A stretch of DNA of 64,000 nucleotides from Phocaeicola_A sp045647865 (GCA_045647865.1 JAZRMW010000002.1:91863-155862), one strand, 5' to 3'. Positions 42,201-50,130 are shown, numbered from the stretch's first letter. The notes: generated from the sequence alone by a model not told the origin. Numbers and translations are program-made.

Positions 42201-42359
42201 CTTGCCATGATACCCTTGGCCATGAATGGCGACCTGCCGGGTAATGAGATACAGAGTCCGATGGCCCAAGTGATTCTTGGCGGTCTCTTGACATCGACCC
42301 TGTTGAACGGTTTCATCATTCCGATTGTTTATCAGATGATGCATAAGGAAAGACTGTAG
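39222..42359 (+). CDS. Heavy-metal RND efflux transporter (CusA/CzcA type) with repeat-derived N-terminus
   Basis: Inner-membrane proton-driven pump (1045 aa) of the HME-RND group. Twelve TM helices in the usual 1+5+1+5 layout; the TM4 region GGMAIAIGSLVDDAIVDVENV carries the paired Asp of the proton relay and GREFLPSFNEGS-like SFLPSFNEGSF marks the group. The family N-terminus is near LNRIIRFSLNNRLL; here RIIHFSLNNRLL is preceded by KYNHSTPLHTGRGEGEGPLS, encoded by the GC-rich repeat, and the family Met is absent. The only usable ATG is 39222, upstream of the repeat. Metal unknown. Confidence 0.94.
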   Translation: MKYNHSTPLHTGRGEGEGPLSRIIHFSLNNRLLVLVASILVMIGGLYTTYHTEVDVFPDLNAPTVVVMTEANGMAAEEVEQLVTFPIETAVNGATYVRRVRSSSTNSFSIVWVEFDWGTDIYLARQIVSEKLSLVAEELPDNVNKPTLGPQSSILGELMIIGLTADSTSMLDLRTLADWTIRPRLLSTGGVAQVAVLGGDVKEYQVLIDPARMRHYGVTLDEVLAATRGMNVNTNGGVLYEHSNEYIVRGMVATTNVDEIGKAVVKRMGKVPVTLADVADVRIGAQEPKIGCASVEGKPAVLITVTKQPHTGTLELTERIDRSLEEMKATFPDDVEVNTDIFRQSRFIDSSIGNVKNSLFEGAIFVVIILALFLANVRTTVISLVTLPLALVFSVLALHFMGLTINTMSLGGMAIAIGSLVDDAIVDVENVWKRLRANRTLPLEERSTVREVVYEASREVRMPILNSTLIIVVSFVPLFFLSGMEGRMLAPLGIAFIVALAASTLVALTLTPVLCSYLLGGNHDKEETMREARLSIWLKGRYRIALEWALRHGKAVLACVVVLFIGALTLFFTLGRSFLPSFNEGSFTINVSSLPGISLEESDRIGRRAEELLLTIPEIETVARKTGRAELDEHALGVNTSEIEAPFTLKERSRREVMAEVREKLGTLVGANVEIGQPISHRIDAMLSGTRAGIAIKLFGTDLNHMFALGNQIKEAIADVDGIADLNVEQQIERPELKIVPRREMLARYGITLPEFAEFVSVNMGGEVVSQVYEEGKNFDLVVRTAGDRRDRMEDVRSLMIDTPEGRIPLSYVAEVQSAMGPNSISRENVKRKVVISANTHGRDLRSVVNDIQERVATHVTLPEGYHIEYGGQFESEQAASNTLLLTSLISIVVIFLLIYLEFKNARESAVILLNLPLALIGGVFALWITSGEVSIPAIIGFISLFGIATRNGMLLISEYNRLRNEELSLHDSIVEGSLDRLNPILMTALSSALAMIPLAMNGDLPGNEIQSPMAQVILGGLLTSTLLNGFIIPIVYQMMHKERL

Positions 42360-42395
42360 CTACCCAATAAATATGACTAATATATAATAATGTAT

Positions 42396-43586
42396 ATGAA
42401 GAAACAGATTCTCGCCCTCATCCTCCTGTGTACAGGAGCAGGTATCATGGCACAGACTCCCGCGGCCGATCCCATCACTCCTATATTGGGACAAATTGAG
42501 CAAAACAATCGTCGTCTGCAAGCTGCCCGTGAGACCTTGAAGGCTGATATCCTGGAAATAAAAGCCGGGAATAATCTGGATAACCCAGAAGTGAACTATG
42601 CTCACCTCTTCAATAGTGAACGTAGTAGCCAACAGCAAAGCGAACTGACTGTCGTGCAGGGTTTTGACTTTCCTACAGCTTACATAGCCCGTAACAAGGC
42701 TAACCGCCTGCAGGCCGAAGTGAGTGAAGGTGAATACATGACTTTGCGCCGCAATGTCTTGTTGGAGGCCAAACTCCTTTGTCTGGAGTTGATAGGGTTG
42801 AATCGCGAAGCCAATCTCCTGCATCTCTTGCAGAATCATGCCGACAGTCTTGCACACTTGTGTAAAAAACGTTTGGAGTCAGGCGATGCAACGGCTCTCG
42901 AGGTCAATCGTGCCCAGTTGGACTTGATGACTGTCCGTACAGAACTGGCCGATAATGCTTCGGCCCATCGTGCTGCTTTGCAGAAACTGCTGGCCATGAA
43001 TGCCAATGTTTATATCGAGCAGATGGTGGCCGATGTCTATCCGGATATGCCTGTGTTGTCCGATTACGAGACCTTACGCGATGAGTTGCTCCCTCAAAAC
43101 CGGAATCTGAAACTTGCCGAATCAGAAAGCCAAGCTGCCCAGAAAGACGTTGCCGTAAGTAAGCAGGGATGGTTGCCCCATTTACAGATTGGATACCGCA
43201 GGAATACAGCTCCTACGGAAGAGTTCAACGGTTTTGTGGTGGGAGGCTCTATCCCACTTTTTGCCAACAAAGGACGGGTGAAGGCTGCCCGTGCCCGTGC
43301 GCTCAGTGCCGAGTTGTCGAAAGAGGATGCTGTAATGAGTGTAGAGGCCCTATTGCAGGCACGTTACCATGAAGTGCAACGCTTGAAGGAGGCGATGAGT
43401 GCCTATGACCTCCCGTTGATGCAACAATCTTATGCTCTTTTGAGTAAGGCATTGTTGAATGGTGAACTTTCGTGGCACGAATTCTTTGTGGAGATGGAGG
43501 CGCTCGTCCGTCGCGGACAAAGCTACCTGCAACTTGAGAACCGTTACCAGAAAGTTCTGGCAGAGATGTATGCCGATAGCCTCTAA
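42396..43586 (+). CDS. TolC-type outer membrane efflux protein
   Basis: Outer-membrane channel subunit (396 aa) of the efflux pump. Signal peptide MKKQILALILLCTGAGIMA (~1-20), then two structural repeats of long helices (ILGQIEQNNRRLQAARETL; QNRNLKLAESESQAAQKDVA) and beta segments including QIGYRRNTAPTEEFNGFVVG and GSIPLFANKGR. Slightly short for the family but complete. It starts 37 bases after the pump gene and completes the adaptor-pump-channel set. ATG 42390 (two residues longer) is the alternative start. No terminator with a clear U-run follows; a GTGTCATA/TATGACAC hairpin lies at ~43594-43617. Confidence 0.9.
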   Translation: MKKQILALILLCTGAGIMAQTPAADPITPILGQIEQNNRRLQAARETLKADILEIKAGNNLDNPEVNYAHLFNSERSSQQQSELTVVQGFDFPTAYIARNKANRLQAEVSEGEYMTLRRNVLLEAKLLCLELIGLNREANLLHLLQNHADSLAHLCKKRLESGDATALEVNRAQLDLMTVRTELADNASAHRAALQKLLAMNANVYIEQMVADVYPDMPVLSDYETLRDELLPQNRNLKLAESESQAAQKDVAVSKQGWLPHLQIGYRRNTAPTEEFNGFVVGGSIPLFANKGRVKAARARALSAELSKEDAVMSVEALLQARYHEVQRLKEAMSAYDLPLMQQSYALLSKALLNGELSWHEFFVEMEALVRRGQSYLQLENRYQKVLAEMYADSL

Positions 43587-43697
43587 GAGAACGTGTCATA
43601 GAGGACATTATGACACTCCTCATAGCATCCTGATACCTCTATTTCATAATGTCTATCGTTATGTGAGACGGAGAATGGATGCTTTTAGGACTATTTT

Positions 43698-43728
43698 TTT
43701 GTGGGCTACACATTTTTTTGTACTTTTG
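43698..43728 (+). promoter_or_regulatory. Promoter of the BNR-4 gene
   Basis: -33 TTTG (43698-43701), 19-base spacer, -7 TACTTTTG (43721-43728). Supports translation from ATG 43745 rather than the in-frame ATG at 43679 upstream of the promoter. Confidence 0.85.
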
Positions 43729-43744
43729 TCCGCTACTAACAATC

Positions 43745-45058
43745 ATGGATATGAAAAGTACAATCGCACGTGTATGTCTGATAGCCCTGACCTTGTGGTT
43801 TGCAGGACAGGCTGTTGAGGCACAGAAGTTAAGTCCCGTAGGCTTCGGGTGGAGCCGCAATTCTGTAAATACCACCGTATTCCGTAACAATTCACTTACC
43901 ACTCACGGTAATATCCAGTATATTGCCTATTACGATGCTGAGGGATTCCTGACCTTGGGTAAACGTCCTGTCGATACCCAGGATTGGACCGTTGAACGAA
44001 CCCAGTATAAAGGAAATTGCAGGGATGCACACAATGTCATCAGCATCGGTGTGGATGGTAAAGGGTATCTGCATGTTTCCTTTGACCATCACAACAATCC
44101 TCTGCGCTATTGTCGTTCGGTAGCTCCCGGTTCATTGGTGTTAGGTGAAATGATGCCTATGACGGGTGTGGATGAGCGGGATGTGACCTATCCTGAATTC
44201 TACAATCTGGAGGATGGTGACCTGCTCTTTGCCTATCGCTCGGGAGGTTCTGGTCGAGGAAATCTTGTGATGAACCGTTACGATGTCGAGACGGGTAAGT
44301 GGAGCCGTGTGCAGAATGTGCTTATCGATGGCGAAGGCAAACGTAATGCCTATTGGCAACTCTATGTGGATGCCAAAGGAACCATCCATGTCTCATGGGT
44401 GTGGCGCGAAACACCCGATGTGGCAACCAACCATGACCTTTGTTATGCACAATCCACAGACGGTGGACGTACCTGGAAGAAATCTACAGGTGAGGTTTAT
44501 ACGTTACCCATTACCATGGCTAATGCTGAAATCGCATGCCAGATACCCCAACGGAGTGAACTCATCAATCAGACAAGCATGACGGCTGATGCAAAAGGAC
44601 TTCCCTACATTGCCATCTATTGGCGCGATGCTGACAGTCAGGTGCCGCAATATCGCTTGGTATGGCACGACGGTAAGGAATGGAAACAAGAGCAGGTTTC
44701 TCATCGCAAGACCCCTTTCAGCCTCAGTGGAGGAGGTACGAAGTGTATCCCCATTGCCCGTCCGCGTTTGGCCATCCGCGAAGAGAACGGTCGTAAAGAG
44801 GCCTATTATATCTTCCGCGATGTGGAGCGTGGAAGTCGTGTATCTATGGCTTATACCTCAGACTTAGGCCGTAAGTCATGGGAAGTGAAGGATTTGACCA
44901 ACTTCAGTGTAGAGGCTTGGGAACCGAGTCACGATACGGAGTTGTGGAAGAATCACAACCGACTTGATATCTACGTGCAATGTGCCTATCAAGGCGACGG
45001 AGAACAGAGTGTGGCTGTGGATGCAAGACCGGTGTATGTATTGACGGTTGATGAGTAA
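43745..45058 (+). CDS. Secreted BNR-4 propeller protein, candidate glycan-active enzyme
   Basis: A 437-aa protein with a signal peptide (AGQAVEAQ, ~25). The body has the seven-bladed propeller pattern of the BNR_4 group: NTTVFRNNSLTTHGNIQYIAYYD, LHVSFDHHNNPLRYCRS (His-His pair) and WRDADSQVPQYRLVWHDG. The group includes GH145 rhamnosidases and PL24/PL25 ulvan lyases, so carbohydrate activity is likely, but I cannot assign a family. N-terminal His in TTHGN and HH in the propeller are candidate catalytic residues. It stands alone with its own promoter, away from the PL11 genes. Start chosen from promoter position and signal peptide. Confidence 0.8.
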   Translation: MDMKSTIARVCLIALTLWFAGQAVEAQKLSPVGFGWSRNSVNTTVFRNNSLTTHGNIQYIAYYDAEGFLTLGKRPVDTQDWTVERTQYKGNCRDAHNVISIGVDGKGYLHVSFDHHNNPLRYCRSVAPGSLVLGEMMPMTGVDERDVTYPEFYNLEDGDLLFAYRSGGSGRGNLVMNRYDVETGKWSRVQNVLIDGEGKRNAYWQLYVDAKGTIHVSWVWRETPDVATNHDLCYAQSTDGGRTWKKSTGEVYTLPITMANAEIACQIPQRSELINQTSMTADAKGLPYIAIYWRDADSQVPQYRLVWHDGKEWKQEQVSHRKTPFSLSGGGTKCIPIARPRLAIREENGRKEAYYIFRDVERGSRVSMAYTSDLGRKSWEVKDLTNFSVEAWEPSHDTELWKNHNRLDIYVQCAYQGDGEQSVAVDARPVYVLTVDE

Positions 45059-45149
45059 GAAGTACAGAAGTTACTTCCCTTCAGTCAGTTGAAAATCTCT
45101 TCTGATTTTTGACGTCAAGGTATGGACAGACAAATGTGCTGCTTGCCCG

Positions 45150-45215
45150 ATGAATGTGCGTGCTCTACGTGTGTCGGGCGGGCAACCCCCGCCCCTACGG
45201 GTGTCATTGTCAACA
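45150..45215. repeat. GC-rich palindromic intergenic sequence
   Basis: Contains CGGGCGGGCAACCCCCGCCC and flanking short palindromes; composition contrasts with the AT-rich surroundings. Looks like a dispersed repeat; no gene. Confidence 0.4.
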
Positions 45216-45221
45216 CTATCG

Positions 45222-45274
45222 TCTGAACTCCTGAACTCCTGAACTCCTGAACTTCTGAACTCCTGTAACTCCTG
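45222..45274. repeat. 8-bp tandem repeat CTGAACTC
   Basis: Five consecutive 8-base units (one with a C-to-T change) followed by a 9-base variant CTGTAACTC, ending 16 bases before tsaC. A candidate site for slipped-strand copy number change upstream of the tsaC start. Confidence 0.8.
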
Positions 45275-45290
45275 ATAAATAAAAAAGAAT

Positions 45291-45854
45291 ATGAACGAAG
45301 ACATCAAAAAGGCACTTGAAGTGCTGAATAAAGGCGGTGTGATACTTTATCCCACCGATACGATATGGGGCATCGGATGTGATGCAGCCAACCCCGAAGC
45401 GGTAAAGCGCGTGTATGAGATAAAGAAACGGGTGGATAGCAAGGCTATGCTGGTGCTTATCGATTCGCCGGCCAAACTGAACTCCTACGTGAAGGATGTC
45501 CCCCCTATGGCTTGGGATTTGATAGAACTGACGACCAAGCCCTTGACGATCATTTACGACGGGGCACGCAATCTGGCAGAAAACCTGATAGCCGAAGACG
45601 GTAGTGTAGGAATCCGTGTGACTGATGAGGAATTCTCGCGCCAACTCTGTTTCCGTTTCCGCAGGGCTATTGTCTCAACATCGGCCAATGTCAGTGGCGA
45701 ACCCTCTCCCAAGAACTTCTCCGAGATAAGCGAGGAAATCAAGCAGGCGGTGGATTACATCGTCGGTTATCGCCAGAAGGAGAAAGGGAGCGGTAAGGCT
45801 TCGGGCATTATCAAGTTAGGAGTAGGCGGACAAGTGAAAGTAATCAGAGAATGA
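45291..45854 (+). CDS. tsaC: L-threonylcarbamoyladenylate synthase (TsaC/Sua5/YrdC)
   Basis: Makes threonylcarbamoyl-AMP from threonine, bicarbonate and ATP for the t6A37 modification of ANN-decoding tRNAs; cytosolic and essential in most bacteria. The 187-aa protein has the YrdC pattern: GGVILYPTDTIWGIGCDA near residue 13, IKKRVDSKAMLVLI, TTKPLTIIYDGA, DGSVGIRV and VSTSANVSGEPSP. Single-domain TsaC length. The stop overlaps the ClC gene start (ATGA), so they are coupled. Confidence 0.95.
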   Translation: MNEDIKKALEVLNKGGVILYPTDTIWGIGCDAANPEAVKRVYEIKKRVDSKAMLVLIDSPAKLNSYVKDVPPMAWDLIELTTKPLTIIYDGARNLAENLIAEDGSVGIRVTDEEFSRQLCFRFRRAIVSTSANVSGEPSPKNFSEISEEIKQAVDYIVGYRQKEKGSGKASGIIKLGVGGQVKVIRE

Positions 45855-47656
45855 AAAAGCATAGTGAAGAGAAAGAGACCTTGATGCACCGTTTCCTCAA
45901 ATGGCGGAAGGAACATCTCAGTGAGAGACAGTTTATACTGATTCTCAGTTTCTTGGTTGGTATATGTACTGCATTTGCGGCCCTTTTCCTGAAAGGACTG
46001 ATTCACTTGATTCAAGGGGTGTTGACCGACCATTTTGATGCAACCAGTGCCAACGGACTTTACTTGATTTACCCCGTGATAGGTATTTTCCTGACCATGC
46101 TCTTCATCCGTTATGTGGTGCGGGACGACATCAGTCATGGTGTGACCAAAATCCTTTATGCCATTTCGCAAAAGAAGGCACGCATCAAGCGTCACAATAT
46201 GTTCTCGTCAGTCATTGCCAGTGCCATAACCATTGGGTTTGGTGGTTCGGTAGGAGCTGAGGCCCCCATTGTCTTGACCGGTTCGGCTATCGGTTCAAAT
46301 CTGGGACAGACATTCCATTTGGAACGACGCAAATTGATGTTGCTTGTCGGATGTGGTGCGGCTGGTGCCATTGCAGGCATCTTCAAGGCACCGATTGCCG
46401 GTTTGGTATTTACGATAGAGGTGCTGATGGTGGATCTCACGATGTCATCGCTTCTGCCTTTGATGGTATCGTGCATAACTGCCGCAACCGTTTCCTATAT
46501 CTTCACCGGTATGGAGGCGATGTTTGAATTCGAGATGGACAGTCCTTTTGCGATGGAGCGCATTCCTCATGTAATTCTTTTGGGAATCATTTGTGGATTG
46601 GTGTCGCTCTATTTTACCCGGATGATGAACCGTTGCGAGAATATGTTCCGCCATTTTGCCCAACGTCCGTATGTGAAATTGTTGATTGGCGGAATGATGC
46701 TGAGTGTGCTTATCTTTATTTTCCCACCGCTTTATGGTGAGGGGTATGATACCATCAATCTGTTGCTTAACGGTACGACTCAAGAAGAGTGGAATACACT
46801 GATGAACAACTCCTTCTTCTATGGTTTTGGAGATGTTTTGCTTCTATACCTTATATTGATTGTGCTTTTCAAGGTCTTTGCCAGTAGTGCAACGAATGGT
46901 GGAGGTGGATGCGGTGGTATTTTTGCACCCAGCCTTTTCCTGGGTTGTATTACGGGCTTTGTCTGGGCGCGAATCAGCAATATCCTGGCATTAGGGAATA
47001 TCTCTGTATCAGAGAACAACTTTGCTCTCCTTGGTATGGCAGGTTTGATGTCGGGAGTGATGCACGCACCGTTGATGGGAATCTTCCTGATTGCCGAGCT
47101 GACCGGTGGATTCGACCTCTTCCTTCCTTTGATGATCACTTCCGTATCGGCATACTTGACCATCATTGCCTTCGAACCTCATAGTATCTATTCGACTCGT
47201 TTGGCCAAAAAGGGTGAATTGCTTACCCATGATAAGGATAAGGCCGTGCTTACCTTGATGAAGGTGGAGAACGTGGTGGAGAAGAACTTTGAGACCGTAA
47301 GTCCTGATATGGAGTTGGGTCAGTTGGTCGGAGTCATCTCCCGTGCCAAGCGCAATCTCTTTCCCGTGGTGGATAATGGGGGAGTGTTGTTGGGTATCGT
47401 GCAGATGGATGACATCCGCCACATCATGTTCCGCCAAGAACTGTATCGTCGTTTCACGGTGAATCGGTTGATGGCCGAAGCTCCTTGTCGTTTGAGCGTA
47501 AACGATTCGATGGAGGTCGTCATCCGCAAGTTTGATGATACCGGTGCCTGGAATCTCCCCGTGGATGATGCCGATGGCAAATACTTGGGATTTGTATCCA
47601 AGTCTAAGGTCTTTGCTTCGTATCGTCAGATGCTGGTGGACTTCTCGGAGGAATAG
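45851..47656 (+). CDS. ClC-type chloride channel/antiporter with CBS domains
   Basis: A 601-aa membrane protein. The ClC body (~20-440) has the selectivity and gating motifs SVGAEAP (gating Glu, E-x-P), GCGAAGAIAGIFKAPIAG, and NGGGGCGGIFAPSLFLG, with 10 or more TM segments. Two C-terminal CBS domains follow (~470-600; KNFETVSPDMELGQLV, RLSVNDSMEVVIRKFD), which in eukaryotic ClCs bind nucleotides. Whether it is a channel or a H+/Cl- exchanger cannot be read. Translation starts within the tsaC stop codon. Confidence 0.92.
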   Translation: MKKHSEEKETLMHRFLKWRKEHLSERQFILILSFLVGICTAFAALFLKGLIHLIQGVLTDHFDATSANGLYLIYPVIGIFLTMLFIRYVVRDDISHGVTKILYAISQKKARIKRHNMFSSVIASAITIGFGGSVGAEAPIVLTGSAIGSNLGQTFHLERRKLMLLVGCGAAGAIAGIFKAPIAGLVFTIEVLMVDLTMSSLLPLMVSCITAATVSYIFTGMEAMFEFEMDSPFAMERIPHVILLGIICGLVSLYFTRMMNRCENMFRHFAQRPYVKLLIGGMMLSVLIFIFPPLYGEGYDTINLLLNGTTQEEWNTLMNNSFFYGFGDVLLLYLILIVLFKVFASSATNGGGGCGGIFAPSLFLGCITGFVWARISNILALGNISVSENNFALLGMAGLMSGVMHAPLMGIFLIAELTGGFDLFLPLMITSVSAYLTIIAFEPHSIYSTRLAKKGELLTHDKDKAVLTLMKVENVVEKNFETVSPDMELGQLVGVISRAKRNLFPVVDNGGVLLGIVQMDDIRHIMFRQELYRRFTVNRLMAEAPCRLSVNDSMEVVIRKFDDTGAWNLPVDDADGKYLGFVSKSKVFASYRQMLVDFSEE

Positions 47657-47717
47657 GAGGTGAGTTTGTTGGTGAGTGAGTTAAGTCAGTAATATGGATA
47701 ATACAGAAAGATATAAT

Positions 47718-48695
47718 ATGCAAAAAGAAGATTTGAGAATCGTATATATGGGAACCCCCGACTTTGCCGTAGAGAGTCTGCGCCAACTGGTTGAGGGAGG
47801 ATACAATGTGGTAGGTGTCATCACGATGCCCGACAAACCGATGGGACGCCATGGAAGTGTACTCCAACCCAGTCCTGTCAAGCAATATGCCATGGAGAAG
47901 GGGCTTCGGGTGCTCCAACCGGTAAACCTCAAGGATGAGGCTTTCGTGGAGGAGTTACGCTCGTTGCAGGCCGATCTTCAGATTGTGGTAGCCTTTCGTA
48001 TGCTTCCCGAGGTGGTCTGGAATATGCCGCCCATGGGTACGTTCAACCTTCATGCCTCGTTGCTCCCCCAATACCGTGGAGCCGCTCCTATCAATTGGGC
48101 CATTATCAATGGCGATACAGAGACGGGTATCACCACCTTCTTCCTCCAACACGAGATTGATACAGGCGAAGTCATCCAGCAGGTGCGTGTGCCCATTGCC
48201 GACGAGGACAATGTGGAGGTCATTCACGACAAGCTGATGAACCTCGGTGGACGTTTGGTCACCGAGACCGTGGATGCCATCCTGGCCGGAAACGTGAAGC
48301 CTGTACCGCAAGAGGAATTGATAAACCTCTCGCAAGAGGAACTCCGACAGGCACCGAAAATCTTCAAGGATACCTGCCGCATCGATTGGACGAAGGGTGT
48401 GAAGGGAGTCTATGACTTTGTGCGCGGCCTCTCTCCCTATCCTGCTGCTTGGACAGAATTGGTAAATGCTGACGGTAGTTCACAGGTGTTGAAAATCTTC
48501 CAGACAGAGAAAAACTTTTTCTCCCACGAGGAAAAAATCGGAACCGTGTCAACCGATGGAAAAAGCTACTTGCGTGTGGCTCTCTCCGATGGTTACTTGA
48601 ACATCCTCTCCCTACAGTTGGCAGGCAAGAAACGGATGCCGGTTGCCGACTTTTTGCGTGGATTTAAGGTCGCAGAAGGGTTGTGTGTACGGTAA
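47718..48695 (+). CDS. fmt: Methionyl-tRNA formyltransferase
   Basis: Formylates initiator Met-tRNA using 10-formyl-THF. The 325-aa protein begins near LRIVYMGTPDFAVESL, has the catalytic segment NLHASLLPQYRGAAPINWAI (Asn, His) and the Asp in HEIDTGEVIQQ, then the C-terminal tRNA-binding OB-fold domain (~215-325). ATG 47718 fits family length; ATG 47694 adds eight residues. It follows the ClC gene by ~60 bases. Confidence 0.96.
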   Translation: MQKEDLRIVYMGTPDFAVESLRQLVEGGYNVVGVITMPDKPMGRHGSVLQPSPVKQYAMEKGLRVLQPVNLKDEAFVEELRSLQADLQIVVAFRMLPEVVWNMPPMGTFNLHASLLPQYRGAAPINWAIINGDTETGITTFFLQHEIDTGEVIQQVRVPIADEDNVEVIHDKLMNLGGRLVTETVDAILAGNVKPVPQEELINLSQEELRQAPKIFKDTCRIDWTKGVKGVYDFVRGLSPYPAAWTELVNADGSSQVLKIFQTEKNFFSHEEKIGTVSTDGKSYLRVALSDGYLNILSLQLAGKKRMPVADFLRGFKVAEGLCVR

Positions 48696-48835
48696 CGGTG
48701 AAGAAAAGTCTTAAAAAAGTTGCACGATTCACAAATAATGCGTTTATTTGCACCCGATAAGAACAATTTATTCACAAACAAAACCGAATTGCCTATAAGA
48801 AATACATTACTCTAAGAAACAAAAAAGAAGACGTA

Positions 48836-49429
48836 ATGGAAGATTTTCAGAAGATGACCGATGATGCATTGGTCGCTCTATATTCAAAAGGCAATAATCA
48901 GGCTTTTGATATTCTGTTGGACAGATACAAGGATAAATTGTATTCCTATATTTACTTTGTCGTGCGCAATGAAGAGCAGACAGAGGATTTATTCCAAGAG
49001 ACATTCGTAAAAGCTATCGTTACCATCCAACAAGGCCGTTATACCGCTGATGGCAAGTTCGGAGCTTGGCTTACCCGCATAGCCCATAATCTGGTGATAG
49101 ATTTCTTCCGTCAAGAAAGGAACGAGAATGTCGTATCCAACGACGAGACGGAGGTGGATCTCTTCAATAATGCCGATTTGTCCGATGATACCATCGAGAC
49201 ACGCATGATCAATGAACAGGTATTGCTCGATGTCCGTCGCCTGATGGAGTATCTGCCCGAGAACCAACGCGAAGTCGTATATATGCGTTTCTATCAGGAT
49301 TTGTCGTTCAAGGAGATTGCCGAAATCACCGGAGTCAGCATCAATACCTCACTGGGTCGTATGCGCTATGCCCTCCTGAATCTCCGCCGCATGGCCGAAG
49401 AGAAGGATATCGAGTTGACCATTTATTGA
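48836..49429 (+). CDS. RNA polymerase sigma factor, ECF-like sigma-70
   Basis: A 197-aa sigma factor with region 2 (~20-90: AFDILLDRYKDKLYSYIYF, TEDLFQETFVKAI, GAWLTRIAHNLVIDFFR) and region 4 (~130-185: LPENQREVVYMRFYQDLS, then FKEIAEITGVSINTSLGRMR). No region 1 or 3. No anti-sigma gene follows. This type in Bacteroides is a stand-alone sigma factor whose target promoters I cannot infer. Upstream -7 candidates are weak. Confidence 0.92.
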   Translation: MEDFQKMTDDALVALYSKGNNQAFDILLDRYKDKLYSYIYFVVRNEEQTEDLFQETFVKAIVTIQQGRYTADGKFGAWLTRIAHNLVIDFFRQERNENVVSNDETEVDLFNNADLSDDTIETRMINEQVLLDVRRLMEYLPENQREVVYMRFYQDLSFKEIAEITGVSINTSLGRMRYALLNLRRMAEEKDIELTIY

Positions 49430-49458
49430 TTTTTCTCTGCATTATAAGATAAATGCCC

Positions 49459-49500
49459 AAGTATCTTAGGATAAATTGCCAAGTATCCTAAGATATTTTG
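49459..49500 (+). terminator. Terminator after the sigma factor gene
   Basis: Perfect 12-bp stem TATCTTAGGATA / TATCCTAAGATA (49462-49473, 49484-49495), then TTTTG. Confidence 0.75.
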
Positions 49501-49638
49501 CGTTTGAACGTATGATGTCCTTCCCTCAATGAAGATAATCTCGGAATGAGTCCATATTGCCGTTATTCAAATCTTGAGTAAGCAAAACAGAAGGATATTG
49601 TTGCTTGACTGTAAGTTGTTGAACGATAGTTGCTTATT

Positions 49639-49787
49639 TTGACCGTACAATTTCTTTTCTTGGTCAAACTTCTGACTGTGCATGGTCAACGCCTTGACCG
49701 TTCGTGGTCAAGCTATTGACTGCACACAGTCAAAGGCTTTACCGTGCACAGTCAAAGTGCAGCCTGTGAATGGTCTAAACTTTGACG
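49639..49787. repeat. 22-bp dyad array B (GGTCAA/TTGACC)
   Basis: GGTCAA or one-base variants start at 49662, 49684, 49706, 49728, 49750 and 49772, every step exactly 22 bases. The inverse hexamer (TTGACC, TTGACT, TTTACC, CTGACT or TTGACG) starts ten bases later in five of six units. Spacers are not conserved. Same geometry as array A at 23762-23926, with a different hexamer. One unit, GGTCAACGCCTTGACC, also forms the terminator of the ~62-nt RNA at 29786-29801. Confidence 0.92.
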
Positions 49788-49802
49788 CACTCATAACTCG
49801 TC

Positions 49803-49835
49803 ACTCGTAGCTAAATCCTGTTCTTCAACATAAAA
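49803..49835 (+). repeat. 33-bp direct repeat, left copy
   Basis: Begins ACTCGTAGCTAAATCCTGTT; matches 50889-50921 at 31 of 33 positions. The two copies flank the toxin-antitoxin pair. Both are followed by AT-rich ATTCATAAT repeats and a -7-like box. Confidence 0.8.
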
Positions 49836-49881
49836 AAAGAAATAATTCATCATTTATCATTCATAATTCATAATTAAATTG

Positions 49882-49889
49882 TATTTTTG
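49882..49889 (+). promoter_or_regulatory. -7 element of the toxin-antitoxin pair
   Basis: TATTTTTG, 20 bases before the antitoxin ATG. No clear -33 box in the AT-rich DNA upstream. Confidence 0.5.
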
Positions 49890-49908
49890 CCAAAAACTTA
49901 TATAGACT

Positions 49909-50130
49909 ATGGGTAGAATGATTTTCAATGAAGCCCAATTGGAACTTCTCAATGTGTTGGCTGATGTAAAAGATGAAGCAGAATTGATGGCATTAAAACA
50001 TGCCATCAGTGAGTTTTTCGCTCGTCGCGCAGACGAAGAAATGGAAAAACTTTGGGCTTCTGGTGAATGGAATGAAGAAACATTGCAGGAGCTGAAAACT
50101 GCTCATTATCGTACACCTTATCAGCAATGA
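49909..50130 (+). CDS. Antitoxin-like small protein upstream of a PIN toxin
   Basis: A 73-aa mostly helical acidic protein (FNEAQLELLNVLADVKDEAEL, then RRADEEMEKLWASGEWNEETL) with a C-terminal tail that could wrap the toxin. Small, upstream, and coupled to a PIN-domain gene by ATGA overlap: the usual layout of an antitoxin. No DNA-binding fold is obvious, and I do not recognise an antitoxin family. The role is inferred from context. Confidence 0.75.
   Translation: MGRMIFNEAQLELLNVLADVKDEAELMALKHAISEFFARRADEEMEKLWASGEWNEETLQELKTAHYRTPYQQ

Noticed and set aside
43679..43744. Upstream start for the BNR-4 protein
   Set aside because: The in-frame ATG lies before the consensus promoter (43698-43728), so it would not be on the transcript.
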